64,000 nt of DNA from Parvularculaceae bacterium (GCA_021776475.1 JAJFFV010000005.1:620001-684000), one strand, 5' to 3'; counted from the first letter of the stretch, positions 42,570-52,270 are shown. Translations and numbers: made by a program. The notes: a model not told the origin generated them from the sequence alone.

Positions 42570-44039
42570 CTAATATCGGCCATCGCGGTAATCGTCGATG
42601 CTGCGTTTACTCCGTGAACGGGCGCGCAGCAGGATGTAGATCCCGAGCAACGCCAGCACAGCAAAGAGGATGACGGTGATGTCGAACTGTTGCTCCGGTT
42701 CCGATGTCATCGGTGGCTGGGCCGGTACTTTGACTTCGCTTGTTGTATCCTCGGGTACGGGCTCTGCTACCGGTGGCGTTGTGCTGTCATCTTCCGGCAC
42801 TGGTGCCGGCTGGGGCTCAGATGCCGGCTCGGGCTCAGGTGCCGGCTCGCTTATCACCGGTGTGTCAGTCTCCGGTTGATCTGTACCCGTGTCTGTTGAG
42901 GCGTTGGTGACGTTTTCAAAGGCATCCTTGCCGGCTTCAATCACATCATTCAAAATTTCTGTTTCGTAGGCAACACCGGCAACACCGCCAGCCCCGGCGA
43001 CCGCGCCGCCGACACCAGTGCCATCATTGGCACCAACTTCTCGCCGGACTTCGCTTTTCGACTGGGCTTCGCGGTAGATATCGACATTGCCTTTGGTGTT
43101 TTCTTCGATTGCCTGGTCAATGGCGTCCATTGTCTCTTTGTTGACAAGACCAGTCGCGGTTAGTCCGTAGTCGTGCTGAAAGAGAATGACGGCCTGCGTC
43201 GTTTTGCGGCCAAAAATGCCGTCGGGCGTGCCGGAGGGATAGCCGAGCTGTGCCAGTTTTTCCTGCAGGTCTTTGACCTCTTCCCCGCTGGAGCCTGCCT
43301 GAAGACCATCCGGTTTCGGCGCGGCCTGTTCATCAACCAGAATTTTTCCGGGGTCCGTGAACAAGGACAGAACGCGCTCGGTCCACATGACGCGATCAGC
43401 CTCACCATGGGCGCGGTGCGGCGAGTCCGGGTTGCCGCGATTGACGCCGCGCGAGACAGCGGCACCATCATTTCTGTCGGCATACATGCCGAGATTGTTG
43501 TGGGCAAAATAGGCAGCGGCCACCTGTAGCGAAGTTTTGAGATTTTTTTCGATGATGTCTGGGTTACCCTCGAGGTCGATCCCGGCGATCTCACCGAAGC
43601 GGCGATAGTTGGCGCGGCCTGTCAGCTGGAAAAAACCACGCCCGCGATAGCGCCAGCCATCGCCCGGTTCGGTATTGCCGAGACGGCCCCCGTAAACCAG
43701 ATTGGCGATCTCTTCCGGCTTCCGGTGCAGGTGCTTTGCCTGCTCATCTGATCTGACATATTTCGGGAAAATGACCCGCAGCCGGCTGGCACTGTAATTC
43801 AGGTTTTCGGATGCATATTTCAAAAAGCCAGTTTCGATCAGACCTTGACCCAGGAAATGCGCGATCCGCAACGGCGTGTTGATTTCGTATTTTTTGAGGA
43901 GCCCGTATGACGACAGGATCGCCTGAACGTATTTTCCGCGGGTGGAGAACGGATTCCAGCCAAGACCGCCCGGCAACAGCTTCATCAGCGCGTTGAGATC
44001 AATCAGGTCGATATTATCCAGCTTGTAGAACTTTGGCAT
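42570..44039 (-). CDS. GH19 chitinase/endolysin-like protein with peptidoglycan-binding domain and C-terminal anchor
   Basis: A protein of 489 residues. Residues 10-230 form a glycoside hydrolase 19 domain: FLGQGLIETGFLKYASENLN with a likely catalytic Glu69, and RYRGRGFFQLTGRANYRRFG. Residues about 245-315 form a PG_binding_1 domain (LQEKLAQLGYPSGTPDGIFG). An Ala/Gly-rich then Pro/Glu-rich spacer of about 100 residues leads to a membrane helix near 455-475 and a basic tail. No signal peptide, so export is unclear, as in phage endolysins. Cleavage of peptidoglycan or chitin is expected. It may be a domesticated lysin. Confidence 0.85.
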   Translation of the reverse strand: MPKFYKLDNIDLIDLNALMKLLPGGLGWNPFSTRGKYVQAILSSYGLLKKYEINTPLRIAHFLGQGLIETGFLKYASENLNYSASRLRVIFPKYVRSDEQAKHLHRKPEEIANLVYGGRLGNTEPGDGWRYRGRGFFQLTGRANYRRFGEIAGIDLEGNPDIIEKNLKTSLQVAAAYFAHNNLGMYADRNDGAAVSRGVNRGNPDSPHRAHGEADRVMWTERVLSLFTDPGKILVDEQAAPKPDGLQAGSSGEEVKDLQEKLAQLGYPSGTPDGIFGRKTTQAVILFQHDYGLTATGLVNKETMDAIDQAIEENTKGNVDIYREAQSKSEVRREVGANDGTGVGGAVAGAGGVAGVAYETEILNDVIEAGKDAFENVTNASTDTGTDQPETDTPVISEPAPEPEPASEPQPAPVPEDDSTTPPVAEPVPEDTTSEVKVPAQPPMTSEPEQQFDITVILFAVLALLGIYILLRARSRSKRSIDDYRDGRY

Positions 44040-44193
44040 ACCATATTCCCCACATTACCGACCCAGCATAGCAGAAAACCGGAAGAATTTGATAGAGGCA
44101 GAACGGTCACAGCTGGTTGTCTTTGACGGGAGGGTTTCCTGCCTGATAGGCTCCGCACAAGCTCATTGTTGTCATCTTTTACGGGAGTTTCCC

Positions 44194-45600
44194 ATGCGTT
44201 TTGCCGCCGTTATTGCCCTTGCCTTCGGGCTCACACTTGGTTCCGCGCTCGCGCAGGATTATGTGAGTGAAGAGATAGAAAGACAAGCGCGAGCGCTGAT
44301 CGCCAAAAGCCTGGAGAGCAGCGTTGGCTATGATGTTATTGAGAGCCTAACCACGGAAGTGGGACCGCGGCTCGCCGGCAGCGAAGCAGAAGCGCGGGCG
44401 CGCGCCTGGGGGGTCGCCAAGTTCAAGCAACTCGGTTTCAAGAATGTGCGCGTGGAGACATTTAACATGCCCTACTGGGAGCGCAATTACGAGGACGCCG
44501 AGATCGTCTCGCCGTTCCCGCAAAAACTAACCGTCACGGCCCTTGGCGGCAGCGTGGCAACGCCGGTTGAGGGCGTGCAGGGCGAAGTTGTGCGGTTCGA
44601 GACCATGCAGGATTTGCGCGACGCGCCATTGACCGGTATCGAAGGCAAGATCGTGTTCGTCGATGAATATATGACACGGACACAGGATGGGTCCGGTTAT
44701 GGCGTCGCGGTGCAAAAACGCTCCGGCGCTGCCAATGAAGCAGGCAAGCGCGGCGCGATCGCTGCACTGATCCGCTCCGTAGGGACAGACAGCCACCGTA
44801 ATCCGCATACAGGCCAGATGCGTTATGAAGAAGGCGTTGCGAAAGTACCAACTGCGGCATTGTCTGCGCCGGATGCGGATCAATTGCAACGGGCGCTGTC
44901 GCGCGGCGCGGTGACCTTATGGCTGGCGCTGGATGTCGAATCTCCTGGAGAACGAAGGTCAGGCAATGTGCTGGCGGAAATTCCCGGCCGGACTGACGAA
45001 ATCGTCCTTATTGGTGGCCATCTCGACAGCTGGGACCTTGGCACGGGCGCAATTGACGATGGTGCCGGGATCGGAATCACTGTCGGCGCTGCCAAAATGA
45101 TCATGGAGATGGGCAAGAAGCCTGAGCGGACGATCCGTGTGGTGATGTTTGGATCGGAAGAAACCGGTCTTTGGGGCGCGCGGGCTTATGCTGCGCAGCA
45201 TGCCGATGAACTCGATAAACATATCGTCGGGGCGGAGTCAGACTTTGGCGCCGGGCGGATTTACCGGTTTGAGACCAAATTTGCCGAGGGCAAACTCGAC
45301 CGGGCGGCAGAGATGCAGCGTGTGCTAGCACCGCTTGGGATTGGGCCAGGGCCAAACACGGCTTCCGGCGGCCCAGATATGATCCCGGCGGCAGCGGCAG
45401 GCATGCCCGTTGTGACGCTGAAACAAAATGGCTGGGACTATTTTGATCTGCATCACACGCCGGACGATACGCTTGACAAGATTGATCCCGACGACATTGC
45501 ACAAAATGTCGCGGCGTATGCAGCGTTTGTCTGGATGGCGGCAAACATCGAAGGCGACTTCCGGGCCGAGGCGGAAGGCAGCGACCAGGGCAGCGATTAA
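44194..45600 (+). CDS. M28-family metallo-aminopeptidase, secreted
   Basis: A protein of 468 residues with a signal peptide (MRFAAVIALAFGLTLGSALAQ). A PA domain lies in the middle (about residues 120-235). Zinc ligands follow: GGHLDSWDLG (His, Asp), GAIDDGAG (bridging Asp), SEETGLWG (Glu), GAESDFG (Asp) and YFDLHHTPDD (His). It should remove N-terminal amino acids from peptides in the periplasm or outside. The ATG at 44194 has GGGAG at six bases. Followed after 75 bp by the PhoD gene on the same strand, possibly cotranscribed. Confidence 0.94.
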   Translation: MRFAAVIALAFGLTLGSALAQDYVSEEIERQARALIAKSLESSVGYDVIESLTTEVGPRLAGSEAEARARAWGVAKFKQLGFKNVRVETFNMPYWERNYEDAEIVSPFPQKLTVTALGGSVATPVEGVQGEVVRFETMQDLRDAPLTGIEGKIVFVDEYMTRTQDGSGYGVAVQKRSGAANEAGKRGAIAALIRSVGTDSHRNPHTGQMRYEEGVAKVPTAALSAPDADQLQRALSRGAVTLWLALDVESPGERRSGNVLAEIPGRTDEIVLIGGHLDSWDLGTGAIDDGAGIGITVGAAKMIMEMGKKPERTIRVVMFGSEETGLWGARAYAAQHADELDKHIVGAESDFGAGRIYRFETKFAEGKLDRAAEMQRVLAPLGIGPGPNTASGGPDMIPAAAAGMPVVTLKQNGWDYFDLHHTPDDTLDKIDPDDIAQNVAAYAAFVWMAANIEGDFRAEAEGSDQGSD

Positions 45601-45675
45601 GCCTCGCATCGCCGGTGGCTGGTTTGAATAGATCACGTGAGCCATTGCCGCTCAGGTGAAGAAATATGGGGTGAT

Positions 45676-46845
45676 ATGATGTCTTTTGTTAATCGGTTGA
45701 TTGCTGGTGGCACCTTTCTGGCGCTCGCCAGCGCGTGCACCAGTACAGATACCACGCCGGCGAGCGATGCAGGTGCGGCCCCTTCAGTGTCGGTCGATCT
45801 TGCGGTACCGACACCGATGACATCGGCGCCGCTCGACATCTCGCGGACCCTGACACGGATCGCTTTTGGCTCTTGCATGAAACAGGAAGATGATCAGTCA
45901 ATCTGGCACAGGGTTGCCGCAACTGACCCGGACGTCTTCTTGTTCATTGGCGATAATGTGTATGGGGACAACTATTCCGGTACGCCTGGCCTACCGGAAC
46001 TGAATTCTGCCTATGCCCTGCTTGCACGCAGTGAGCCATTTGCCAAATTTCGGCAGGAGACACCGGTTCTCGTCACTTGGGATGATCACGACTACGGCTT
46101 CAACGATGCGGGCGCGACATTTATCTGGCGCGAAGATTCCGAAAGACTGTTCGAAGAGGTCTGGGCAATGCCGGAAGCGGCGCGCTCACGGCCCGGTGTT
46201 TATGATGCCTGGATGGTTGGTGAAGAGGACGGAAAGCGTGTACAGATTATCCTTCTGGATACGCGCTATTTCCGGTCGGATTTGAAACCAACAGACGAGA
46301 AGAACGCCGCTGGCAAAGAGCGCTATCTGCCGGATGATGATGCCGCCAAGACAATGCTGGGAGACGGACAATGGCAATGGCTGGAAGCAGAGCTGAGCAA
46401 GCCGGCGGATTTGCGGATCATCGCGTCGTCGATCCAGGTAATTGCCGATGGTCACGGCTGGGAAGCGTGGCGAACCCTTCCGAAGGAACGCGAGCGGCTT
46501 TACAACTTGATCGGCGCGGCAGGTGCGGAAAATGTTGTCTTTATATCAGGCGATCGCCATGCGGGCTCCATGTATAAGCGCGACTATGTTGTGCCGTATC
46601 CGCTTTATGAAGTGACATCGTCGTCTTTGAATGCACCGTTGAGCACCTTTGTCGATGTAACGGCAGAAGATTTTAAGGATGAGCCTGGACCCTACCGGCT
46701 GACGGATATTTACTATGAGGTCAATTTTGGGCTTATAGATATTGATTGGGATAAAGAAGAAATTGAGATGAAGCTGGTTGATGGTGAAGGGGAGGTAGCG
46801 ATGAACCGGATTATCCCGCTTGCCGATCTTCGACCAGTTTATTGA
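45676..46845 (+). CDS. PhoD-like alkaline phosphatase lipoprotein
   Basis: A protein of 389 residues with a lipoprotein signal ending in ALASAC. Motifs of the PhoD metallophosphatase fold are FGSCMKQEDDQSIWH, FIGDNVYGDNY, VTWDDHDYGFND and FISGDRHAG. PhoD enzymes cleave phosphomono- and diesters outside the cytoplasm using Fe and Ca. Two adjacent ATGs (45676 and 45679) both follow GGGG, so the start may be three bases later. Its 3' end overlaps the convergent SRPBCC gene by seven bases. Confidence 0.92.
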   Translation: MMSFVNRLIAGGTFLALASACTSTDTTPASDAGAAPSVSVDLAVPTPMTSAPLDISRTLTRIAFGSCMKQEDDQSIWHRVAATDPDVFLFIGDNVYGDNYSGTPGLPELNSAYALLARSEPFAKFRQETPVLVTWDDHDYGFNDAGATFIWREDSERLFEEVWAMPEAARSRPGVYDAWMVGEEDGKRVQIILLDTRYFRSDLKPTDEKNAAGKERYLPDDDAAKTMLGDGQWQWLEAELSKPADLRIIASSIQVIADGHGWEAWRTLPKERERLYNLIGAAGAENVVFISGDRHAGSMYKRDYVVPYPLYEVTSSSLNAPLSTFVDVTAEDFKDEPGPYRLTDIYYEVNFGLIDIDWDKEEIEMKLVDGEGEVAMNRIIPLADLRPVY

Positions 46846-47435
46846 GCCGTTTCGGGCTCCGACGTTTCCACCTCGGCAATAGAGGGGGTTGCTGGCTTCT
46901 CGGCAACTTCTTTTAACTGCGCGAGGCCGCGCTCATAAGTTGGTGCTAGCATTTCGTCCATGAAAATCCCATAGTAAGTATGGATCGGCTTGAGGAGGAA
47001 CGGTTTGCCCTCGCGCATCTGGCCATTGTATTCCCAAACGATCCGCGTACCGCCTTCTGTTTCAAAAAAAACAAAGGCGCCATACCCGTCACCCCAGCCG
47101 CCGAGGTCAAGTCTCGTCTCTATCATCCGTGGCGGTTCGTAGTTAATGATTGTCTGTGCGCCCTCGCCGATCGCCGGGTGTTCCGATTCCCAGACCATGC
47201 GATGGCCCATGCCAGCGCCGGTGACCGCAAAAATAGCTTCAGGGTCCAACTGGACCCAGGGAGACCAGTCGCTCCATGAACTAAAATCACTGACCAGAAC
47301 AAAGACCCGGTCACGTGGCGCGTCGATTGTAATATCCCGCCGGACCTTGACTTCATCATCCAGAAAAAATCCGGCGACATAGGCGATTGCGACAAATGCC
47401 GCTGCGCCAATCAGGATTTTCGGAGCCATTTTCAT
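46839..47435 (-). CDS. SRPBCC-fold protein with N-terminal membrane anchor
   Basis: A protein of 198 residues. A hydrophobic N-terminus (residues 4-25) anchors or exports it. The body is a START/SRPBCC ligand-binding domain: DITIDAPRDRVFVLVSDFSS, WSPWVQLDPEAIFAVTGAG and IETRLDLGGWGDGYG. The tail (PATPSIAEVETSEPETAQ) is probably disordered. Polyketide-cyclase-like relatives bind hydrophobic ligands, and the ligand here is unknown. GAGGG lies before the ATG. Confidence 0.82.
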   Translation of the reverse strand: MKMAPKILIGAAAFVAIAYVAGFFLDDEVKVRRDITIDAPRDRVFVLVSDFSSWSDWSPWVQLDPEAIFAVTGAGMGHRMVWESEHPAIGEGAQTIINYEPPRMIETRLDLGGWGDGYGAFVFFETEGGTRIVWEYNGQMREGKPFLLKPIHTYYGIFMDEMLAPTYERGLAQLKEVAEKPATPSIAEVETSEPETAQ

Positions 47436-47509
47436 CTAATTTTCCCTCTTCCCCACCCCTTAGGATACCGCAAAACGCGCGTAACAGGCAATTCCCCGTT
47501 TCAGACATT

Positions 47510-47538
47510 AAAAAAGGGTGGCAATTTTGCCACCCTTC
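47510..47538 (-). terminator. Terminator of the ffh/rpsP-rimM-trmD-rplS unit
   Basis: On the reverse strand AAGGGTGGCA and TGCCACCCTT form a ten-pair hairpin with a short AAA/T loop, followed by six T. It lies 25 bp after the rplS stop. Confidence 0.92.
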
Positions 47539-47562
47539 TAAGCCATGCGAGCTAAAATGCGC

Positions 47563-47937
47563 TTATTCCGCCACTTTGCGGCGGTTATCCTTCTTCTCAA
47601 CGATCCGCGCTGCCTTACCTGTCCGGCCGCGCAAATAGTAGAGTTTTGCCCGGCGTACCCGGCCACGGCGAACAACGTCGATTTTTTCAACCAGGGGTGA
47701 AAAGATCGGGAATACCCGCTCAACACCCTCCCCGAAGGAGAGTTTGCGGACCGTAAAGGTTTCGTTCAAGCCGCCGCCGTTGCGACCAATACAGACGCCT
47801 TCAAAAGCCTGCAGGCGCTCGCGTGTTCCTTCTTTCACTTTCACACTGACACGCACGGTGTCGCCCGGCGCAAATGGCGGTACGTCCTTGCCAAGTTCAG
47901 CCATGTGCTCTTGCTCGATTTCTTGAATAATATTCAC
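47563..47937 (-). CDS. rplS: 50S ribosomal protein L19
   Basis: Ribosomal protein at the 30S-50S interface. The length of 124 residues is normal. Motifs are [40 protein letters not shown] and [20 protein letters not shown] with a basic end. The start overlaps the trmD stop by four bases, so it is coupled to trmD. A strong terminator follows. Confidence 0.98.
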   Translation of the reverse strand: MNIIQEIEQEHMAELGKDVPPFAPGDTVRVSVKVKEGTRERLQAFEGVCIGRNGGGLNETFTVRKLSFGEGVERVFPIFSPLVEKIDVVRRGRVRRAKLYYLRGRTGKAARIVEKKDNRRKVAE

Positions 47938-48656
47938 TGGTCTTGTTCCTTGTTTTGTGGTGCCGGATTGGACCCCGCCGGTTTTTTTAGCAAGTCGGGT
48001 CGTCGCGCGCGCGTTATTTCCAATGCCTTTTGCTGGCGCCAGCTAGCAATTTTTTCGTGGTCGCCCGAAAGCAATACTTCCGGGACAGGCTGGCCTTCAA
48101 ATTCCCGGGGCCGCGTATAATGCGGATATTCCAGGAGGCCGCCTTCAAAACTTTCTTCCTCGGTAGAGGCAGGCGCGCCTAATACACCGGGAATAAGACG
48201 GACGCAAGCCTCTGTCAGGGCCATCGCGGCGACCTCTCCCCCAGCCAAAACGAAATCTCCAAGGCTGTGTTCCTCGATCCCGCGCGCTTCGATGATCCGC
48301 TCGTCAATTCCTTCAAACCGCCCCGAAAGGAGAATAACCCCTGGACCCGCCGCGAGTTCCCGGACCTTGCGTTGGGTCAACGGCGCACCGCGCGCTGACA
48401 GATAAATCAACGGCCTTTCCTGTCGATCGACGCTGTCGATGGCGGCGGCCAGCACGTCAGCCCGCATGACCATGCCAGCACCGCCGCCGGCTGGCGTATC
48501 ATCCACCTGCCGGTGCTTGCCAAAACCGAAATCACGGATATCAACTGTTTCAAGCGACCAGATCCTTTCACTCCGGGCCCGACCAATGACGGACAGGTCG
48601 AGCAGCCCCGGAAAAGCATCCGGAAAAAGGGTCAACATCGTGGCGGTCCAGGTCAT
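47934..48656 (-). CDS. trmD: tRNA (guanine(37)-N1)-methyltransferase TrmD
   Basis: Makes m1G37 in tRNA, which prevents +1 frameshifting. The SPOUT-type knot region is [15 protein letters not shown] and [18 protein letters not shown]; the substrate region is [18 protein letters not shown]. 240 residues, as expected. It overlaps rplS and rimM by four bases each, within the conserved rpsP-rimM-trmD-rplS order. Confidence 0.98.
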   Translation of the reverse strand: MTWTATMLTLFPDAFPGLLDLSVIGRARSERIWSLETVDIRDFGFGKHRQVDDTPAGGGAGMVMRADVLAAAIDSVDRQERPLIYLSARGAPLTQRKVRELAAGPGVILLSGRFEGIDERIIEARGIEEHSLGDFVLAGGEVAAMALTEACVRLIPGVLGAPASTEEESFEGGLLEYPHYTRPREFEGQPVPEVLLSGDHEKIASWRQQKALEITRARRPDLLKKPAGSNPAPQNKEQDQ

Positions 48657-49198
48657 ATGTCTGGTTCCTGTTGTGACGGTAGTTCGAGAAAATTTTCTGG
48701 CGGCGAAACCGTTAAAGTGCCAGCGGCAAAATCGATCTCCGGCACCGCTTGCTTCGTAAACGGCAGTATGCGCGAGCCTTTTACATCCGGAATGTGCCTA
48801 AGCTCCAGCAAATCACCTGCACCATGGTTGAGAACAGCTTTGACTTCGCCGAACGCCTGACCATCCGTGGTTTGCGCCTTCAAACCGACCAGGTCTTCGT
48901 AGTAAAACTCATCTTCTTCAGGGGTCGGCAGGCGGTCGCGGCCCACATAAAGCCTTGTACCTTTTAAAGTTTCGACCTGTTCGCGGCTTTTGACCTCAAC
49001 TGCGCGCGCAACGAACAGACCAGACTTTGTGCCACGTAGTAATGTCAGCGTGAAGACCTCGGCCCCATCTTCAGTCTCAACTGGTCCGTAGGCCGCCACA
49101 TCTTCAGGCATGCTAGTGAAGGACTTCAATTTGAAATCGCCCTTCACGCCGTGAGCGCCTGCGATGGCGCCAACGCAGATACGTTTTTTGATCGTCAT
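48653..49198 (-). CDS. rimM: Ribosome maturation factor RimM
   Basis: Helps mature the head of the 30S subunit by binding S19. Motifs are [20 protein letters not shown] near the start and the PRC-barrel part [19 protein letters not shown]. 181 residues. It overlaps trmD by four bases. Upstream is the 159 bp gap to rpsP that contains a palindrome. Confidence 0.97.
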   Translation of the reverse strand: MTIKKRICVGAIAGAHGVKGDFKLKSFTSMPEDVAAYGPVETEDGAEVFTLTLLRGTKSGLFVARAVEVKSREQVETLKGTRLYVGRDRLPTPEEDEFYYEDLVGLKAQTTDGQAFGEVKAVLNHGAGDLLELRHIPDVKGSRILPFTKQAVPEIDFAAGTLTVSPPENFLELPSQQEPDI

Positions 49199-49232
49199 AA
49201 ATCCTGCCCTCCGCCTGCGCTGCGCTCCAGTA

Positions 49233-49266
49233 CCTCCCCCCCTCGCACGGCCTCGAACGGGGGAGG
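49233..49266. repeat. REP-like palindrome in the rpsP-rimM gap
   Basis: CCTCCCCC and GGGGGAGG form a perfect eight-pair stem around an 18-base loop, and a second, weaker C-rich/G-rich pair follows to about 49310. There is no T tract. It resembles the short GC-rich palindromic intergenic repeats seen in alphaproteobacterial genomes, but only one copy is in this window. Confidence 0.55.
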
Positions 49267-49357
49267 AATTGGATTGGAAGAGCTGATTGATGCTCCCCCC
49301 CGTTTACCGGGCAAAGGGCAGCGTGCCACCGACAAGGGGCCAATGGCTTTTTTTTAC

Positions 49358-49804
49358 TTACTCAGCTTTTTCTTCCTCAGCGGCAGCTTCTTCCGCGGGT
49401 GCCTCCTCAGTTGGTGCCTCAACTTCAATCGGTGCTTCAACTTCCGCCTTGGCGGCGTCTGCTGCTGCCTGTTTTTCGGCTTCTTTCTCGGCTAGGCGTT
49501 CCTGAGCTTTCTTACCCGGTTTCGCTTTGTTCGGATTGTTGCCGACTTTCCACTCAACAATACCACCGCCAGCGAGGTATCGAGCGACGCGGTCAGTTGG
49601 TTTTGCCCCTTTGGAAAGCCAATGCTTTACGCGTTCTTCCTTGATCGTGAAGCGCTGCTCATCGTCTTTCGCGAGCAGCGGGTTATAGGCACCCAGCCGT
49701 TCAATGAAACGACCATCGCGTGGTGCCCGCACATCAGCCACAACAACGTGGTAGTACGGACGTTTTTTTGAGCCCGCTCGGGCTAATCTGATTTTCAAAG
49801 CCAT
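49358..49804 (-). CDS. rpsP: 30S ribosomal protein S16 with long C-terminal extension
   Basis: Residues 1-85 are a standard S16: [20 protein letters not shown], then [15 protein letters not shown] and [20 protein letters not shown]. The remaining 63 residues are rich in Ala, Glu and Lys (such as [20 protein letters not shown]) and should be a charged helix or disordered tail. S16 of about 80-90 residues is usual; longer forms of this type occur in alphaproteobacteria. First gene of the rpsP-rimM-trmD-rplS unit; ffh is upstream with a 121 bp gap. Confidence 0.97.
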   Translation of the reverse strand: MALKIRLARAGSKKRPYYHVVVADVRAPRDGRFIERLGAYNPLLAKDDEQRFTIKEERVKHWLSKGAKPTDRVARYLAGGGIVEWKVGNNPNKAKPGKKAQERLAEKEAEKQAAADAAKAEVEAPIEVEAPTEEAPAEEAAAEEEKAE

Positions 49805-49925
49805 GTTAGTTTTCCTTTCAGCTTATTTCGTGTATTTCTCTGCACCCAAAAAAATGCAGGGAGTGAAGGTTTTGACGCCGTCAGGTGCGTCGACGCGTTT
49901 GAGAATTGTGTCGGTATCCATTTGG

Positions 49926-51416
49926 CTACTTTTTCTTCGGTGCGCCAAGGCCGGGCAGCCCGCCAAGATTACCAAGGTCAGTCGGTAATTGCCCACCACC
50001 AAGGCCCGGCAACTGGCCGCTGCCCGGAGGAAGACCGCCCATACCGCCAGGCGGCATTGCCCCGCCACCCATTGCGCCCATCAATGACGCAAGGCCTTTC
50101 TTGCCGCCCTTGCGGCCCATTTTTTTCATCATGGTCGCCATTTGCTGATAGGCTTTCAAAAGCTTGTTGATCTCCTGCACAGTCACACCGGCACCGGCGG
50201 CGACCCGGCGTTTACGCGAGGCATTCATCAGTTTGGGAGTTTTGCGTTCCTTTTTCGTCATGGAACTGATGATTGCTTCTTGGTGCAGGATTTCCTTGTT
50301 GTCAAATCCGCCAGCCTGATCGACCGCTTTTTTCATTTTGCCCATGCCGGGCATCAACCCCATAATCGCACCGAGGCCACCCATGTTACGCATTTGCTTG
50401 AACTGATCGGCAAGATCATCAAGATCGAAACTGCCCTTGGCGAGCTTCTTCTGCATTTTTCTGGCTTGCGCTTCATCGACCTCTTCCGAGGCTTTTTCGA
50501 CCAGCGCGACAATGTCGCCCATGCCGAGAATACGACCGGCCATACGTTGCGGGTCGAACGTGTCGAGGGCATCGAGTTTTTCACCGATACCAATAAGCTT
50601 GATCGGCGCACCTGTGATCGCCCGCATTGAAAGAGCCGCACCGCCGCGGCCATCGCCATCAATCCGTGTCATGACGACACCGGAAACGGCAACACGTTCC
50701 TTGAACTTCTCTGCTGTCTGAACCGCATCCTGGCCGGTCAGGGCATCAACGACCAGAAGAGTTTCGGCAGGATTTGACAGAGAGTGAATTGCCGCAACTT
50801 CTGCCATCAACTGTTCGTCGATTGAGAGCCGGCCCGCGGTATCGAGCATGACCACATCGTAGCCACCAAGACGGCCAGCCTCCATCGCCCGCCGGGTAAT
50901 GTCCACCGGTGCTTGCCCATCGATGATCGGCAGGGTTTTGACTTCCGCTTGTTCACCAAGAATCCGCAACTGCTCTTGCGCCGCCGGACGGCGCGTATCG
51001 AGCGAGGCCATCAGAACTTTTTTGCGCTCTTTGTGTTGCAGACGCAGGGCGATCTTGGCGGTGGACGTCGTCTTACCTGAGCCCTGCAAGCCAACCATTA
51101 AGATCGCAGCGGGCGGCGTAACCGCCAGATTAAGCGCGTGATCTGCTTCACTGCCGCCCAGCATGTCAATAAGGGCATCGTGGACAATCTTGACGACTTG
51201 CTGGCCGGGTGTGACCGAGCGCAGAACCTCAGCGCCGATTGCCCGCTGTTTTACTTTTGCGACGAAATCACGCGCGACCGGCAAGGCAACGTCTGCCTCG
51301 AGAAGGGCGATCCGCACTTCGCGCAGGGCCTCTGCTACATCCGCTTCGCTGAGAGCACCTTTGCCGCGCAGTTTGTCGAATACACCGCCTAAACGGTCGC
51401 TCAGATTATCAAACAT
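49926..51416 (-). CDS. ffh: Signal recognition particle protein Ffh
   Basis: GTPase of the SRP that binds signal sequences and 4.5S RNA and docks with FtsY. The N and G domains have VGLQGSGKTTSTAKIAL, DTRRPAAQEQL, DTAGRLSID and TRIDGDGRGG. The methionine-rich M domain follows, with IMGLMPGMGKMKKAVD. A Gly/Pro-rich tail (about residues 455-496) ends the protein. The ATG at 51416 has AAAGGAG seven bases before; the frame runs on to 51482 without a site. Length 496. Confidence 0.97.
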   Translation of the reverse strand: MFDNLSDRLGGVFDKLRGKGALSEADVAEALREVRIALLEADVALPVARDFVAKVKQRAIGAEVLRSVTPGQQVVKIVHDALIDMLGGSEADHALNLAVTPPAAILMVGLQGSGKTTSTAKIALRLQHKERKKVLMASLDTRRPAAQEQLRILGEQAEVKTLPIIDGQAPVDITRRAMEAGRLGGYDVVMLDTAGRLSIDEQLMAEVAAIHSLSNPAETLLVVDALTGQDAVQTAEKFKERVAVSGVVMTRIDGDGRGGAALSMRAITGAPIKLIGIGEKLDALDTFDPQRMAGRILGMGDIVALVEKASEEVDEAQARKMQKKLAKGSFDLDDLADQFKQMRNMGGLGAIMGLMPGMGKMKKAVDQAGGFDNKEILHQEAIISSMTKKERKTPKLMNASRKRRVAAGAGVTVQEINKLLKAYQQMATMMKKMGRKGGKKGLASLMGAMGGGAMPPGGMGGLPPGSGQLPGLGGGQLPTDLGNLGGLPGLGAPKKK

Positions 51417-51634
51417 CGTGTCTCCTTTAACCGCCGGGCTGCGGGCAACAGACCACAGCCTGATCGACCCCCATGGGTGCATTACACCGATGGCGGGCGA
51501 TCCCCGGCCTCGTCCTCAATATAGGTATTGTTGAGGTGTCGTGCCGGCAACGGGAAAAACAACTGTTTTTCAATTATGACGGAGGCAAGTAGCGGTCAAA
51601 CCTGCTTAAAGTCAAGCGAAATGACGCGGGTATC

Positions 51635-52270
51635 CTAGTCGTCGGAGCAGTTTCCAGCATCATCACAATAAATGATTTGTGAAGAGCGGCGCGGCCAGCG
51701 GGTCGCGTGATTGGTGAAGGTGATCTCATCGATCATGATGCTCGATAGCGTCGAGGTGAACGGATACTCGATATAGGCAATGACCAGGGAAGAACCGTCA
51801 CTGATCAGCGAGTCATCGCCGTTGAGATCTATTTCATTTTCACTGATGGCTGAAAAAGTGCTGCCGCGCGTGAACGGTTCATTCAAATCATCATCAAGAC
51901 TCCAGTCGATCAGCGCATCACCGTCGCTATCCATCGTAACGCTGACGACCCACATTGTCGGATTCTCGATACCATATGGCTCGAGCACCTGTTCAACCGC
52001 TGTATAAATGCCGGTGATGTCATTTTGACTGAGGAACTGTTCCTGCGAGACAAGATCGACGAGCATCGTCGCGGCATAGCTCACCTTGCGGTTTGAAGCC
52101 ATCGCTTGGGAGAATTCCAGGATCCCGAAGAACAGCGTCGTCATTAGCGGCACGATCAGGGCGAATTCCACAGATGCGACCCCTTTGGCCGATTTGGCGA
52201 ATTTTGCCAGCCGTAACTGCTTCAGTACTTTTTCAAATTTACCCATTTTATCTTTTCCACTCTTGTTCAC
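51635..52270 (-). CDS. TadE-like pseudopilin-type protein 2
   Basis: A protein of 211 residues. After a basic N-terminus comes the TadE-type signal segment KGVASVEFALIVPLMTTLFF with the invariant Glu at +5 and one helix. The rest (about 150 residues) is periplasmic and acidic, with a final Cys pair (IIYCDDAGNCSDD). TadE-like minor pseudopilins assemble with Tad secretion/pilus systems. It overlaps the preceding TadE-like gene by four bases. No tadA-D or flp genes are in the window. Confidence 0.83.
   Translation of the reverse strand: MNKSGKDKMGKFEKVLKQLRLAKFAKSAKGVASVEFALIVPLMTTLFFGILEFSQAMASNRKVSYAATMLVDLVSQEQFLSQNDITGIYTAVEQVLEPYGIENPTMWVVSVTMDSDGDALIDWSLDDDLNEPFTRGSTFSAISENEIDLNGDDSLISDGSSLVIAYIEYPFTSTLSSIMIDEITFTNHATRWPRRSSQIIYCDDAGNCSDD

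Noticed and set aside
42313-42673. Plus-strand frames in the gap before the carboxylesterase
   Set aside because: They run into the GH19 gene in antisense, with no ribosome site or known domain.
45101-45544. Minus-strand frame of 147 codons across the M28 peptidase gene
   Set aside because: Antisense to conserved zinc-ligand motifs of the peptidase; no features of its own.
49823-49921. Short frame starting just after the ffh stop (about 32 codons)
   Set aside because: No ribosome site and no recognisable features; too short to support.
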